Shown: positions 1 to 8,640, counted from the first letter of the stretch. The stretch: DNA of 42,202 nt from Streptococcus porci DSM 23759 (GCF_000423765.1 NZ_AUIP01000019.1:1-42202), one strand, 5' to 3'. Notes: a model not told the origin generated them from the letters alone. A program made the numbers and translations.

Positions 1-122
1 AAAAGGTGAACAAATGATAATAGGCACATCAGAAAAATGCTGAAAAACCTTGAGTTTTCGGGTGTTTTTATACTCAAATGGTAAAATATGACCTTTTTTC
101 TCCTTTATGTTAAAATAAGTCT
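1..122. promoter_or_regulatory. Upstream region of rnhC with candidate extended -10 elements
   Basis: This stretch has no ORF. On the plus strand there are two extended -10-like sequences, TGGTAAAAT (79-87) and TGTTAAAAT (108-116), but neither has a convincing -35 box. The second lies only 6 bases before the rnhC ATG, so it would give a nearly leaderless transcript. In streptococci rnhC usually diverges from zapA-cvpA-mutS2, so part of this region may serve a gene outside the window; that is inference. Confidence 0.35.
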
Positions 123-1019
123 ATGAGCACTATCGTCATGAAAATGGGGCAGGGTCGCACCAAATCTTTGAGTCAAGAGTTGGCTCCCCACCAGATTTCC
201 AACAATAATCCTTACGTGACCTTTGCGGCTAAGGTGTCTGGCACAACGGTTCTAATCTACAGTTCAGGCAAGATTGTCTTTCAGGGCAACCAAGCTCTCC
301 AAGTGGCCCAGTCTTTTGGCTATGTGGCTGAAAATAGCAGAGCTGAAAGCCCAGCTGGACAAAATCTCGCTTTGATTGGGTCTGATGAGGTTGGAAACGG
401 TTCTTACTTCGGTGGCATAGCCGTTGTCGCCAGTTTGGTTACACCCGATGACCACGCCTTTCTTAAATCTCTAGGTGTTGACGACTCCAAAAATCTAAAC
501 GACACTAAAATCCGCCAGATTGCACCAATCTTGGAAGAAAAAATTCCCCACAAGGCTCTGCTATTATCCCCCAAAAAGTACAATGACGTCGTGGGCGATG
601 GCAAGCTGCACAACGCAGTCTCCGTCAAAGTAGCTCTTCATAATCAAGCCATCTACCTGCTCCTGCAAGAGGTGGCAAGGCCTGATAAGATTGTCATCGA
701 TGCTTTTACCAGCCAGAAAAATTACGAAAAATACTTAAAAAACGAAGTCAACCGCTTTTCCAACACTCTGACTTTTGAAGAAAAAGCCGAAGGAAAATAC
801 TTGGCGGTGGCTGTTAGTTCCATCATTGCAAGAAACCTTTTTTTAGAGAATTTGGAAAAGCTAGGTCACGATTTAGGCTACAACCTCCCAAGCGGAGCAG
901 GAGCAAAATCCGACAAAATCGCCAGCCAGATTCTAGCCGCTTATGGTATGGAGGGGCTCAACTACGCTGCTAAGCTCCATTTTGCCAACACTCAAAAAGC
1001 CCAGAACCTATTGAAATAG
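123..1019 (+). CDS. rnhC: Ribonuclease HIII
   Basis: RNase HIII cleaves the RNA strand of RNA-DNA hybrids, such as R-loops and replication primers, in the cytoplasm. The 298-aa length is normal for the family. The N-terminal ~85 residues are the TBP-like substrate-binding domain (DUF3378 type). The catalytic RNase H fold starts near residue 87 with the motif [13 protein letters not shown], which carries the first acidic metal ligands; further acidic positions lie around VIDAF and in the [19 protein letters not shown] segment. No good ribosome binding site precedes the ATG at 123. The in-frame ATGs at 138 and 144 are not better, so the start is somewhat uncertain. lepB follows and the two are probably co-transcribed. 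Confidence 0.95.
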   Translation: MSTIVMKMGQGRTKSLSQELAPHQISNNNPYVTFAAKVSGTTVLIYSSGKIVFQGNQALQVAQSFGYVAENSRAESPAGQNLALIGSDEVGNGSYFGGIAVVASLVTPDDHAFLKSLGVDDSKNLNDTKIRQIAPILEEKIPHKALLLSPKKYNDVVGDGKLHNAVSVKVALHNQAIYLLLQEVARPDKIVIDAFTSQKNYEKYLKNEVNRFSNTLTFEEKAEGKYLAVAVSSIIARNLFLENLEKLGHDLGYNLPSGAGAKSDKIASQILAAYGMEGLNYAAKLHFANTQKAQNLLK

Positions 1020-1077
1020 AACCTATCGAAAGGAATTGAGGCAGCCTGACGCACACAAGGCCTCTCTTAATTTAGCT

Positions 1078-1674
1078 ATGAAACATTTTATTAAAGAATG
1101 GGGACTCTTTATCCTCCTTATGTCTGCCTTTATTCTCTCCTACATTTTTGTCTGGGTCAATGTTGCCGTCGATGGTCACTCTATGGATCCGACACTGGCT
1201 GATGGCGAGCGCCTCTTTGTCCTCAAAGTAGCTAAAATCGACCGTTTTGATATCGTGGTAGCCGATGAAACCGATGAAAATGGAAAGACCAAAAAAATTG
1301 TCAAAAGAGTCATCGGTATGCCAGGCGACACAATCACCTATGAGAACGATACCCTCTATGTCAACGGCAAGCAGACAGACGAACCTTACTTGAAAGAGTA
1401 CCAAGAGCTCTTTGCCAAAGATAAATTGCAGAGCACCTACACTTACAATAAACTCTTCCAGCAACTAGCCCAGCAATCTCCAGCCTTTACCGCTGATAGA
1501 AGTAGATCAGCCAACTTTACCGTGACCGTACCTGAAGGACAATATTACCTGCTGGGCGACGACCGTATCGTGTCCAAAGACAGTCGCGAAGTGGGAACTT
1601 TCGCCAAGGAAGCCATCGTCGGTGAAATTAAATTCCGCTTCTGGCCCTTTAATAAAATTGGAACGGTTGATTAA
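1078..1674 (+). CDS. lepB: Signal peptidase I
   Basis: Type I signal peptidase removes signal peptides from secreted proteins at the outer face of the membrane. One N-terminal membrane anchor spans about residues 9-28. The catalytic serine is S35 in GHSMDPTL and the general-base lysine is K76 in VKRVIGMPGDT; the GDDR and SKDSREVG boxes of the family follow near the C-terminus. I chose the ATG at 1078 (198 aa), which places the anchor at the very N-terminus as usual. The reading frame opens earlier, with a TTG at 1036, but the GAAAGGA sequence there is too close to that TTG. No strong ribosome binding site precedes 1078 either, so the start carries some doubt. It lies 58 bases after rnhC and is probably in the same operon. 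Confidence 0.94.
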   Translation: MKHFIKEWGLFILLMSAFILSYIFVWVNVAVDGHSMDPTLADGERLFVLKVAKIDRFDIVVADETDENGKTKKIVKRVIGMPGDTITYENDTLYVNGKQTDEPYLKEYQELFAKDKLQSTYTYNKLFQQLAQQSPAFTADRSRSANFTVTVPEGQYYLLGDDRIVSKDSREVGTFAKEAIVGEIKFRFWPFNKIGTVD

Positions 1675-1979
1675 TAAGACCCCTACCGTGTGTCTGTGAT
1701 TCAGAACAAAGATAGACTATGATGTTGTGATAAGTCAGCCCAGTAGCTCACAAACTGAGACTTTCCGATACGATAAAAAAGCTTGGTTTTAGATGTTCGA
1801 AAGATTTGGAGCTCCCAGACCTTTAAGACTAGAGAGGTCTGAGCTTAAAATGAAAAGACCAGCAGAATCAAATACTAGGTATAAACGCCCATAAACTTCT
1901 CGAATCATCCACTAATTAAGACACCCATCATCCGCAAGCACCTAAGGAAGTCTTAGATAAGACTTTAGCTACAGCCTCA
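1675..1979. other. Gene-free spacer between lepB and recD2, with degraded repeat-like sequence
   Basis: I see no credible ORF here. A hairpin-like AGACCTTTAAGACTAGAGAGGTCT lies near 1819. The part at 1939-1986 aligns imperfectly with 23016-23063, downstream of mutL (shared blocks CACCTA, GAAGT, GACTTT, CTACAG, CTCAA). The 10-mer CCCCTACCGT at 1680-1689 recurs at 22999-23008. This suggests two decayed copies of one intergenic repeat, but I cannot name the family. Confidence 0.35.
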
Positions 1980-2003
1980 ATCACAGCTCGTCTGTGATTT
2001 TTT
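1980..2003 (+). terminator. Terminator-like hairpin 12 bases upstream of recD2
   Basis: A perfect 7-bp stem, ATCACAG / CTGTGAT with loop CTCGT, is followed by six T residues ending at 2003. It has the form of an intrinsic terminator on the plus strand. It could end the lepB transcript. Its position just before the recD2 start codon also allows an attenuator role. Confidence 0.6.
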
Positions 2004-2015
2004 ACTAGAAAGACT

Positions 2016-4433
2016 ATGAACGAAGTATATTTTTCAGGCGAAATCAATCGCATTATTTTTGAAAATGCCAGCAATTTTTTTAAGATTATTCTGCTAGATG
2101 TGGAGGATACCGACAGCGACTTTGATGATTTTGAAGTTATCGTGACAGGCACCATAGCCGATGTCATTGAAGGGGAATCTTACACTTTCTGGGGAGAATT
2201 GACTCAGCACCCTAAGTACGGTGAGCAACTCAAAGTCAGCCGTTATGAACGTGCCAAGCCAAGCTCAACTGGGTTAGTCAAATATTTCTCCAGCGACCAT
2301 TTTAAAGGCATTGGTAAAAAGACAGCTGAGAAAATTGTTGAACTCTACGGCGACAATACCATTGACAAGATTTTGGAAAATCCTGATAAGTTAGCCACCA
2401 TTACAGGACTGTCCAAAGTCAACCGTGAAACCTTTCTAACAAAACTTAAACTCAATTATGGTACCGAGCAAATTTTAGCCAAACTGGCAGAATATGGCCT
2501 GACCAATCGCCTAGCTTTTGAGGTTTTTGACAACTACAAAGATATGACTCTGGAGATCATTCAGGAAAATCCCTACCAGCTGGTAGAAGACATTCAGGGA
2601 GTTGGTTTTAAGATTGCCGACCTCTTAGCAGAAAAGCTGGGCATCAAAGCCGACTCTCCCCAGCGCTTCCGCGCAGCCCTTGTCCACAGCCTACTAGAAG
2701 CTTCCTTAGAAAAAGGGGATACCTACGTGGAAGCCAAGGAATTGCTGGAGCGAGCACTCTATATCCTCGAAGAAGCAAGACCTCTGGAGTTAGATCCCGC
2801 CCTAGTCGCCAAGGAACTACAAAATCTCATCGCAGAAGACAAGGTCCAAAATATTGACACCCGCATCTTTGACAACAGCCTCTTTTACGCTGAAAAAGGC
2901 ATCAAAAAGCACCTAAGCCGCATCATGAGCACGCCACTTGAAGAAAAGCTTTCTGATGATAAAATCACTAAGGAAATTTCACGGATTGAAGCAAATTTCA
3001 CATTAACTTACGATGAGACTCAGAAAAAAGCCATCCACGATGCCCTCACAAGCAAAGTTTTTATCCTGACAGGTGGCCCTGGAACTGGAAAAACCACTGT
3101 CATTAACGGTATTATCGAAGCCTACGGTCAGCTACATGGCATTGATACCAAAAAAAATGAGGTGCCCATCACATTGGCTGCTCCTACCGGACGAGCTGCT
3201 CGCCGCATGAATGAATTAACAGGACTACCTGCAGCAACCATCCATCGCCATCTTGGTCTCAACGGCGATAACAATAACGATTATCAGGCGATAGACGACT
3301 ATCTGGATTGCGAACTCATTATTATCGACGAATTTTCTATGGTAGATACTTGGCTTGCCAATCAGCTCTTTGCCTCCATTGCCAGTCACACTCAAGTCAT
3401 CATCGTGGGGGATAGCGACCAGCTACCCTCGGTTGGTCCAGGTCAAGTTTTGGCAGATTTATTGAAAATAGCAGAGCTACCACAGGTTGCCTTAACTAAG
3501 ATTTTCAGGCAGTCTGAGGACTCAACAATCGTTACACTTGCCAGCCAAATGCGTCAAGGGTGCCTACCAGATGATTTTACCCAGAAAAAACCAGACCGCT
3601 CCTACTTTGAAGCTCAAGCACACTTTATCCCAGACATGGTGGAAAAAATTGTTCGCTCGGCCTTAAAATCTGGTATTGAAGCTCAGGATATTCAAATCTT
3701 AGCTCCCATGTATCGAGGACAGGCAGGCATTACCAACCTCAATACCCTCATGCAAAATCTCCTCAACCCCAAAGACGACAAATTAGAATTTCTCTTTAAC
3801 GAACAAATCTTCCGCAATGGTGACAAGGTTCTTCACCTAGTTAACGATGCTGAACTCAACGTTTTTAATGGAGATATCGGTTATATTACTGAGCTAATGC
3901 CAGCCAAGTACACTGACAGCAAGCAAGACGAAATTACCATTCAGTTTGAGGGCAATGACGTTTCCTATCCCCGCAATGAGTGGCACAAAATCACTCTTGC
4001 CTATGCCATGTCCATTCACAAATCACAAGGCTCTGAATTTCAGGTGGTTATTTTACCCATCACGCGCCAAAGCGGTCGCATGCTACAACGCAATCTTATC
4101 TACACTGCCATTACGCGCTCAAAAAGCAAACTCGTTATGTTGGGCGAGCTTGCCGCCTTTGACTATGCTGTCAAAAATGAAGGTGCCAGTCGCAAAACCT
4201 ATTTGGTGGAACGTTTTGGCGGTCAAATTAAATCCTCTCAGACAAGCACCGCTTCTGAGGAAAGCCAGACAATAAGCGCTTCTTCAAGGACTGAACAGAA
4301 AGCTACTGAACGCTCCGCTCTTTCTCCAAAAGAGCCCAAAAGTTATCGACTGACCGAAGAAAACCTCCTGACCATTGATCCCATGATTGGGCTGTCGGAG
4401 GAAGATATTATGATGTTTTTTGAGAAAAAGTAA
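2016..4433 (+). CDS. recD2: RecD2 family 5'-3' DNA helicase (RecD/TraA type)
   Basis: SF1B helicase that unwinds DNA 5' to 3' and acts in repair in bacteria lacking RecBCD. The 805 aa fit the RecD2 family. The N-terminal OB-like region (1-80) and helix-hairpin-helix segments (FKGIGKKTAEKIV near 96, IQGVGFKIADLLA near 195) precede the motor. Walker A is GGPGTGKTT from residue 353, Walker B is IIDEFSM with D438-E439, and the late motif YAMSIHKSQGSEF is the UvrD-like domain 2 signature. The last ~65 residues are Ser/Thr-rich and probably disordered, ending with an acidic helix. The start ATG is preceded by AGAAAG only, a weak ribosome binding site. Confidence 0.95.
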   Translation: MNEVYFSGEINRIIFENASNFFKIILLDVEDTDSDFDDFEVIVTGTIADVIEGESYTFWGELTQHPKYGEQLKVSRYERAKPSSTGLVKYFSSDHFKGIGKKTAEKIVELYGDNTIDKILENPDKLATITGLSKVNRETFLTKLKLNYGTEQILAKLAEYGLTNRLAFEVFDNYKDMTLEIIQENPYQLVEDIQGVGFKIADLLAEKLGIKADSPQRFRAALVHSLLEASLEKGDTYVEAKELLERALYILEEARPLELDPALVAKELQNLIAEDKVQNIDTRIFDNSLFYAEKGIKKHLSRIMSTPLEEKLSDDKITKEISRIEANFTLTYDETQKKAIHDALTSKVFILTGGPGTGKTTVINGIIEAYGQLHGIDTKKNEVPITLAAPTGRAARRMNELTGLPAATIHRHLGLNGDNNNDYQAIDDYLDCELIIIDEFSMVDTWLANQLFASIASHTQVIIVGDSDQLPSVGPGQVLADLLKIAELPQVALTKIFRQSEDSTIVTLASQMRQGCLPDDFTQKKPDRSYFEAQAHFIPDMVEKIVRSALKSGIEAQDIQILAPMYRGQAGITNLNTLMQNLLNPKDDKLEFLFNEQIFRNGDKVLHLVNDAELNVFNGDIGYITELMPAKYTDSKQDEITIQFEGNDVSYPRNEWHKITLAYAMSIHKSQGSEFQVVILPITRQSGRMLQRNLIYTAITRSKSKLVMLGELAAFDYAVKNEGASRKTYLVERFGGQIKSSQTSTASEESQTISASSRTEQKATERSALSPKEPKSYRLTEENLLTIDPMIGLSEEDIMMFFEKK

Positions 4434-4513
4434 AACAGGTCTGAAAGGCTCCGCACCCTAAAAGTTAGATTTCTTCTGTCTAACATTTTGGGGTCAGTAC
4501 CAGCAGACCTGTT
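4432..4513. terminator. Bidirectional terminator between recD2 and nrdG enclosing a nested palindrome
   Basis: Outer arms AACAGGTCTG and CAGACCTGTT (about 4434-4443 and 4504-4513) pair perfectly, with T runs outside, and serve the convergent recD2 and nrdG genes. Inside sits a second near-palindrome with arms CCCTAAAA-GTTAGA and TCTAACATTTTGGGG (about 4456-4493) followed by TCAGTACC. Its form recalls the ends of IS3-type elements in streptococci, so it may be a small transposon-derived insert. That origin is inference. Confidence 0.7.
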
Positions 4514-4516
4514 TTT

Positions 4517-5116
4517 CTATATCAGTTCATCACGACTAACCTGCTCATAAGACTGATTGCCATCATTAAGTTTATCCCAAATGACGACCCTACCTTGTGC
4601 CAGCGATTTTTGCACATCAATGATACGCTGATTTGACGAACCTCGAAATTGTAACATAAGATTGCGCTTGGTACGATCATAGCGACCATCAACTAGAATA
4701 TCAATCATTGAGAGCAGTTCTAGTTTGTCCTCAGTCTCTAGCATCATTTCTTCCCAAGTATAGCCAGTCCAAGACCAAATGTCCTTGGTCGGCAGTTCTT
4801 CTCGGATACGTTTAACCAAAGGAAGTAAAATGCCCGTATTGAGAAAAGGCTCCCCCCCCAAGAGCGTCAGCCCCTGCACATAAGGTTCTGCCAAGTCTTT
4901 CATAATCTGCTCTTCCAACTCCTGAGTGTAGGGAATGCCCGCTTTGAAAGACCAGGTTGCCACATTATAGCACCCTTCACAATGAAACAGACATCCCGAT
5001 ACATAGAGAGAATTGCGGACACCCTCGCCATCCACAAAGTTAAAGGCCTTGTAGTCAATGATTCGTCCTTGGCTTAGCTCTTCAGATTTCCATTCTTGCG
5101 GTTTGGGATTGTTCAT
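4517..5116 (-). CDS. nrdG: Anaerobic ribonucleoside-triphosphate reductase activating protein
   Basis: Radical SAM activase that installs the glycyl radical on NrdD so that deoxyribonucleotides can be made without oxygen. The 199-aa protein has the CxxxCxxC iron-sulfur motif C42-C46-C49 (GCLFHCEGC) and the GGEP motif (LLGGEPFLN) near residue 88. It overlaps the upstream GNAT gene by 35 bases, which implies translational coupling, and it ends the nrdD operon just before a strong terminator. Confidence 0.95.
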   Translation of the reverse strand: MNNPKPQEWKSEELSQGRIIDYKAFNFVDGEGVRNSLYVSGCLFHCEGCYNVATWSFKAGIPYTQELEEQIMKDLAEPYVQGLTLLGGEPFLNTGILLPLVKRIREELPTKDIWSWTGYTWEEMMLETEDKLELLSMIDILVDGRYDRTKRNLMLQFRGSSNQRIIDVQKSLAQGRVVIWDKLNDGNQSYEQVSRDELI

Positions 5117-5618
5117 TTGTCACCTCAATCCAATAATATTCATAATCGTTTGCTGATTTTTCAAAGGTTGCTTGGGTCGATAAAATAGTCTGACGACTGG
5201 CTTGATTACTCTTATGACAAACAAGTAAAAGCTTTGAAAGCCCCAGTTTTCTTGCTTTTTGGACAAGCAGTTCTAGTTGCTTTTTAGCGTAACCCTTACC
5301 CCTTTGGCTTGGACGAGTGGCGTAGCCGACATGATCCACATGATTTAGGACAAAGTCGGTATCTTCAAGACGAAGTGCTGAAAGCCCCACTAATTCACCC
5401 TTTTCAAAGCTCAGAAATTGGATAAACCTCCCGTGACCATTCTGTAAAAGATCTTCTTTTTCCTGTTGCTCTAAAAGTACCAACCACTTCTCAAAGTTTT
5501 CTCCACAAGCCTCCCAGGTTCTGGCACCACCGTGCATGACCTCTCCAGCCGCTTCGAATTCTGCAATCATTTGTAAAAAATCTTCCTTGTCTTCTTGATT
5601 TGGACGCCTGATTTCCAT
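5082..5618 (-). CDS. GNAT family N-acetyltransferase (second of a tandem pair)
   Basis: Predicted acetyl-CoA-dependent N-acetyltransferase of unknown substrate, 178 aa. The acetyl-CoA-binding motif A is GYATRPSQRGKGYAKKQL (R/Q-x-x-G-x-G/A type), followed by KLLLVCHKSNQASRQTI. I chose the ATG at 5618, giving MEIRRPNQ, because it aligns with the start of the neighbouring paralogue and lies one base after that gene's stop; the frame remains open upstream to 5684. The protein is clearly related to the product of 5620-6114 (shared GY..RPS.R.KGYAK.QL and SN.ASR.TI blocks), so the two look like a tandem duplication. Its place in the nrd operon is conserved in streptococci, but a link to nucleotide reduction is unproven. 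Confidence 0.85.
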   Translation of the reverse strand: MEIRRPNQEDKEDFLQMIAEFEAAGEVMHGGARTWEACGENFEKWLVLLEQQEKEDLLQNGHGRFIQFLSFEKGELVGLSALRLEDTDFVLNHVDHVGYATRPSQRGKGYAKKQLELLVQKARKLGLSKLLLVCHKSNQASRQTILSTQATFEKSANDYEYYWIEVTNEQSQTARMEI

Positions 5619-5619
5619 A

Positions 5620-6114
5620 CTACACTTCAATCCAATAGCGTTCAGTCCCATTTCTGACATCTTCCAGAATGCCACCGCAGGCAAGAATGGTTCGCCGGCT
5701 AGCTTCGTTGCTGATATCGCAGGTGACTAAGACTTTAGACATATTTTTCGTTGTGGCAAACAGTAAACCTTGTTTTAACTGTTCTTTGGCGTAACCTTTC
5801 TGGCGCTCGCTAGGACGAATGCAATAGCCGATATGACCTCCTTTTTCTAAGAGCTTAAGGTTAAGGGCTAAGCGCAGATGTAAAAATCCAATCGCTCTGC
5901 CATTTTCAAAAGAAGCCAACTGAATCGCTGGCACCCAACCATCTGGAATGTTGAGCCCCATTTCAGCATCCTCATTACCAGCTAACCAGTCCTCATAATT
6001 AAAATCGTCTTGATTCCAAAAGCCACCGTCGCTGCGTGAGCCAGTCATTTCAAATTCTTCCATCATATCAAGCACAGCTGCCTTATCTGCTAAAGTTGGT
6101 CGTCTTAGTTCCAT
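5620..6114 (-). CDS. GNAT family N-acetyltransferase (first of a tandem pair)
   Basis: Predicted N-acetyltransferase, 164 aa, with motif GYCIRPSERQKGYAKEQL and the downstream strand KVLVTCDISNEASRRTI. Of the two adjacent in-frame ATGs (6120 and 6114) I prefer 6114, because the TAGGAG ribosome binding site is 8 bases before it and only about 3 before the other. The middle region, rich in Asp, Glu and Asn (WNQDDFNYEDW), differs from its paralogue, which hints at a different substrate. The substrate is unknown. Confidence 0.84.
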   Translation of the reverse strand: MELRRPTLADKAAVLDMMEEFEMTGSRSDGGFWNQDDFNYEDWLAGNEDAEMGLNIPDGWVPAIQLASFENGRAIGFLHLRLALNLKLLEKGGHIGYCIRPSERQKGYAKEQLKQGLLFATTKNMSKVLVTCDISNEASRRTILACGGILEDVRNGTERYWIEV

Positions 6115-6129
6115 CACCATTTCTCCTAC

Positions 6130-6157
6130 AAGAAAAGAGCTAAATAGCTCTTTTTTA
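6130..6157 (-). terminator. Intrinsic terminator inside the nrdD operon
   Basis: On the minus strand the hairpin AAAAGAGCTATTTAGCTCTTTT overlaps the stop of the 45-aa gene and precedes the GNAT pair. The stem AAAAGAGCTA / TAGCTCTTTT is perfect. It may reduce readthrough from nrdD into the GNAT-nrdG genes and so set their relative levels. Confidence 0.6.
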
Positions 6158-6292
6158 TTTTATCTTTTTCGCCTGTGCCTTTTTTAACAGCTCTTGCACG
6201 CGCGCTTTTTTATCATTTTTAACATTCGAATGCTTCTCGTGGAAACGCTCCACTTGCTGCATCCCTTTATAATCTAGTTGGTATTTTCCCAT
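6155..6292 (-). CDS. Small basic protein of the nrdD-nrdG operon (45 aa)
   Basis: A 45-codon reading frame starts MGKYQLDYKGMQQVERFHEK and ends with the Lys-rich KKAQAKKIK. It is strongly basic and probably helical, with no membrane segment. I recall similar small proteins in the same place between nrdD and the acetyltransferase gene in other streptococci, which supports it as a real gene; this is memory and was not searched. The function is unknown. The ribosome binding site is weak. Confidence 0.75.
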   Translation of the reverse strand: MGKYQLDYKGMQQVERFHEKHSNVKNDKKARVQELLKKAQAKKIK

Positions 6293-6389
6293 TTCCGTTA
6301 CAGAGTCTATTCCTGCATTCAGTGACAAGAATACAAATACACCCTATTCCTCTCTAATTATTCTATTGCTAACCATCTACCTCAGTAGC

Positions 6390-8573
6390 CTATGATTCAG
6401 CCTGATTTCCTTCAACCTTAATCGTTGACCCATTCATATGTTTAACTCGTGCAGAAATCTCTTTATGGCGTCCATTGACCATAGGACGAGCTTGAGGATT
6501 GCCCAGATAGCCACAAGTGCGTTTAACCACATCTACCATTTTAGGGTCGGTGTTGCCACAATTTGGACATTTGAAGCCACGTTCAGTTGGTTCAAAGTCG
6601 CCTTCAAAGTGGCAGGCGTAGCACTTGTCTATTGGTGTATTGGTTCCAAGGTAGCCGACACGGTCGTAAGCATAATCCCAGACAGCCTCCAGAGCCTTAG
6701 GATTTTGTTGGAGAACTGGGTATTCACAGTAGTGGATAAAGCCTCCGCTAGCACCAGCTTCTGGATAAACTTTCTCAAAATCCAATTTTTCAAATGGCGT
6801 CGGATTTTTACGGACATCATAATGGAAAGAATTGGTATAGTATTCCTTGTCCGTAATGTTTTCCACAATACCAAACTTCTCTGTGTCAAGACGACAGAAA
6901 CGATCGGTTAAGCTTTCTGATGGCGTTGAGTAAACTGAGAAATGATAGCCATATTCATCTGACCAGTCCGCACAAAATTGCTTCATGTGACGGATAATAT
7001 CAACTGTAAAGTCCTTAGCAGCAGGGTTCTTCTCCCAATCGCCCCCGTAAAAGACAGTTGCCACTTCATAAAGTCCAATATAGCCAAGTGAGACAGTAGC
7101 TCTGCGATTTCTGAAAAGTTCATCCACCTTATCAGTCTTGTCAAGACGTTGCCCAAAAGCACCATATTGGTAAAGGATTGGGGCATTGGCAGGAGTGGCC
7201 TCTTTGACCCGCTCCACACGATAAACCAAGGCATCTTTGGCAATGGCCATGCGTTCCAAGAAAAGATCCCAGAATTTCTCCATATCCCCATCCGATTCAA
7301 GGGCAATACGAGGTAGGTTGAGTGTCACCACCCCTAGATTCATACGACCGGAAGTTACATCATTTCCAGTAGCGTCCTTCCAACCTTGCAGGAATGAACG
7401 GCACCCCATAGGCGCCTTAAAGGAACCTGTCAACTCGATAATCTTATCATAGCTCAACATATCAGGATACATACGCTTGGTTGCACACTCTAGCGCCAGC
7501 TGCTTGATGTCGTAGTTTGGTGTCCCAGGTTCAAGGTTGAGTCCACGCTTAACTGTAAAGATAAGCTTTGGAAAAATGGCAGTGCGACCTTCACGTCCTA
7601 ACCCCTTAATGCGAATGTTAAGGATAGCTTTTTGAATTTCACGTTCAAACCAAGACGTCCCCAAACCAAATCCAAGCGAGGTAAAAGGCGTCTGACCGTT
7701 TGAGGTAAAGAGAGTGTTAATCTCATACTCCAAAGATTGCATGGCATCGTAGATGTCTTTTTGTGTTTTCTTACGGGCATAGTCTTCTCGCTTGTCCTCA
7801 ACCACCCATTCTTCCGCGTCAGCCAAATGCTTTTTATAGTTGAGCTCTGCGTATGGTGCCAAAAATTCATCAATACGATCAGCCGTACAACCTCCGTATT
7901 GACTAGAAGCCACATTGGCAATAATCTGTGAAATCTGCGCGGTTGCGGTTTGAATAGACTTAGGACTTTCAACCTCGGCATTCCCAATCTTAAAGCCATT
8001 TTTCAACATACCTTCAAAATCAATCAGACAGCAGTTGGTCATCGGTGTGTAAGGGCTGTAATCAAGATCATGGTAGTGGATATCCCCCTTTTGATGAGCA
8101 TTAGCCACGTGCGGAGGTAACATTTTCAGACCAATGGACTTCCCAACAATACCCGCTGTCAAATCACGCTGAGTATTAAAAACATCACTATCTTTGTTGG
8201 CATTTTCATTAACCACCGTTTGATCTTTATTGATTAATTTATCAATAGAGAAATTGATATCCGTCGCCTTAGCACGATCAAAATCACGTTGGGTACGGTA
8301 ATTGATATACTGCTGAGCCAGAGCGTATTCACCTGCCTGCAAAAGTTCATGCTCAACGATGTTTTGGATTTCATAAATCTTGATATTATCGTGGAAGCGA
8401 TCATTGATTTCAGCCACAACACTAGCTGCGATTCCCTCCAACTTACTCTCTATCAGAGGCGTCAGTGGGCCAACCTCATTACTAGCTCGAACCAATGCCT
8501 GATAAATTTTATCTGTATCAAAAGGCACCTTTCTGCCATCTCGCTTAATGACTGTAATTGATTTAATAACCAT
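6390..8573 (-). CDS. nrdD: Anaerobic ribonucleoside-triphosphate reductase (class III)
   Basis: Oxygen-sensitive glycyl-radical enzyme that reduces ribonucleoside triphosphates to deoxy forms; NrdG is its activase. Residues ~3-95 form an ATP-cone (IKRDGRKVPFDTDKIYQAL), the allosteric nucleotide site. The finger/catalytic region includes PMGCRSFL. The C-terminus carries the zinc site CYACHFEG ... CPNC and the glycyl-radical motif RTCGYLGNPQARP, with the glycine near residue 688. I chose the ATG at 8573 (727 aa) because AAGGAA is well spaced before it; a GTG at 8576 is also possible. The promoter and probable NrdR boxes lie just upstream. Confidence 0.97.
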   Translation of the reverse strand: MVIKSITVIKRDGRKVPFDTDKIYQALVRASNEVGPLTPLIESKLEGIAASVVAEINDRFHDNIKIYEIQNIVEHELLQAGEYALAQQYINYRTQRDFDRAKATDINFSIDKLINKDQTVVNENANKDSDVFNTQRDLTAGIVGKSIGLKMLPPHVANAHQKGDIHYHDLDYSPYTPMTNCCLIDFEGMLKNGFKIGNAEVESPKSIQTATAQISQIIANVASSQYGGCTADRIDEFLAPYAELNYKKHLADAEEWVVEDKREDYARKKTQKDIYDAMQSLEYEINTLFTSNGQTPFTSLGFGLGTSWFEREIQKAILNIRIKGLGREGRTAIFPKLIFTVKRGLNLEPGTPNYDIKQLALECATKRMYPDMLSYDKIIELTGSFKAPMGCRSFLQGWKDATGNDVTSGRMNLGVVTLNLPRIALESDGDMEKFWDLFLERMAIAKDALVYRVERVKEATPANAPILYQYGAFGQRLDKTDKVDELFRNRRATVSLGYIGLYEVATVFYGGDWEKNPAAKDFTVDIIRHMKQFCADWSDEYGYHFSVYSTPSESLTDRFCRLDTEKFGIVENITDKEYYTNSFHYDVRKNPTPFEKLDFEKVYPEAGASGGFIHYCEYPVLQQNPKALEAVWDYAYDRVGYLGTNTPIDKCYACHFEGDFEPTERGFKCPNCGNTDPKMVDVVKRTCGYLGNPQARPMVNGRHKEISARVKHMNGSTIKVEGNQAES

Positions 8574-8612
8574 CACTGACTTCCTTTTTCTCTTTGTTTT
8601 CGTATAGGGTCT

Positions 8613-8640
8613 ATTATAACACTCCGATAAAAAAAATCAA
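8613..8640 (-). promoter_or_regulatory. nrdD promoter
   Basis: On the minus strand TTGATT (8635-8640) and TATAAT (8613-8618) are separated by 16 bases, about 40 bases before the start codon. The -35 hexamer overlaps the left box of the inverted repeat at 8635-8682, so a protein bound there would block RNA polymerase. Confidence 0.75.

Noticed and set aside
1072..1464. 130-aa open frame opposite lepB
   Set aside because: It is an antisense shadow of lepB without ribosome binding site or recognisable domain; many similar shadows of core genes were also dropped.
3946..4275. 109-aa frame within recD2
   Set aside because: A frame shadow of recD2; the recD2 frame carries clear helicase motifs through this stretch.
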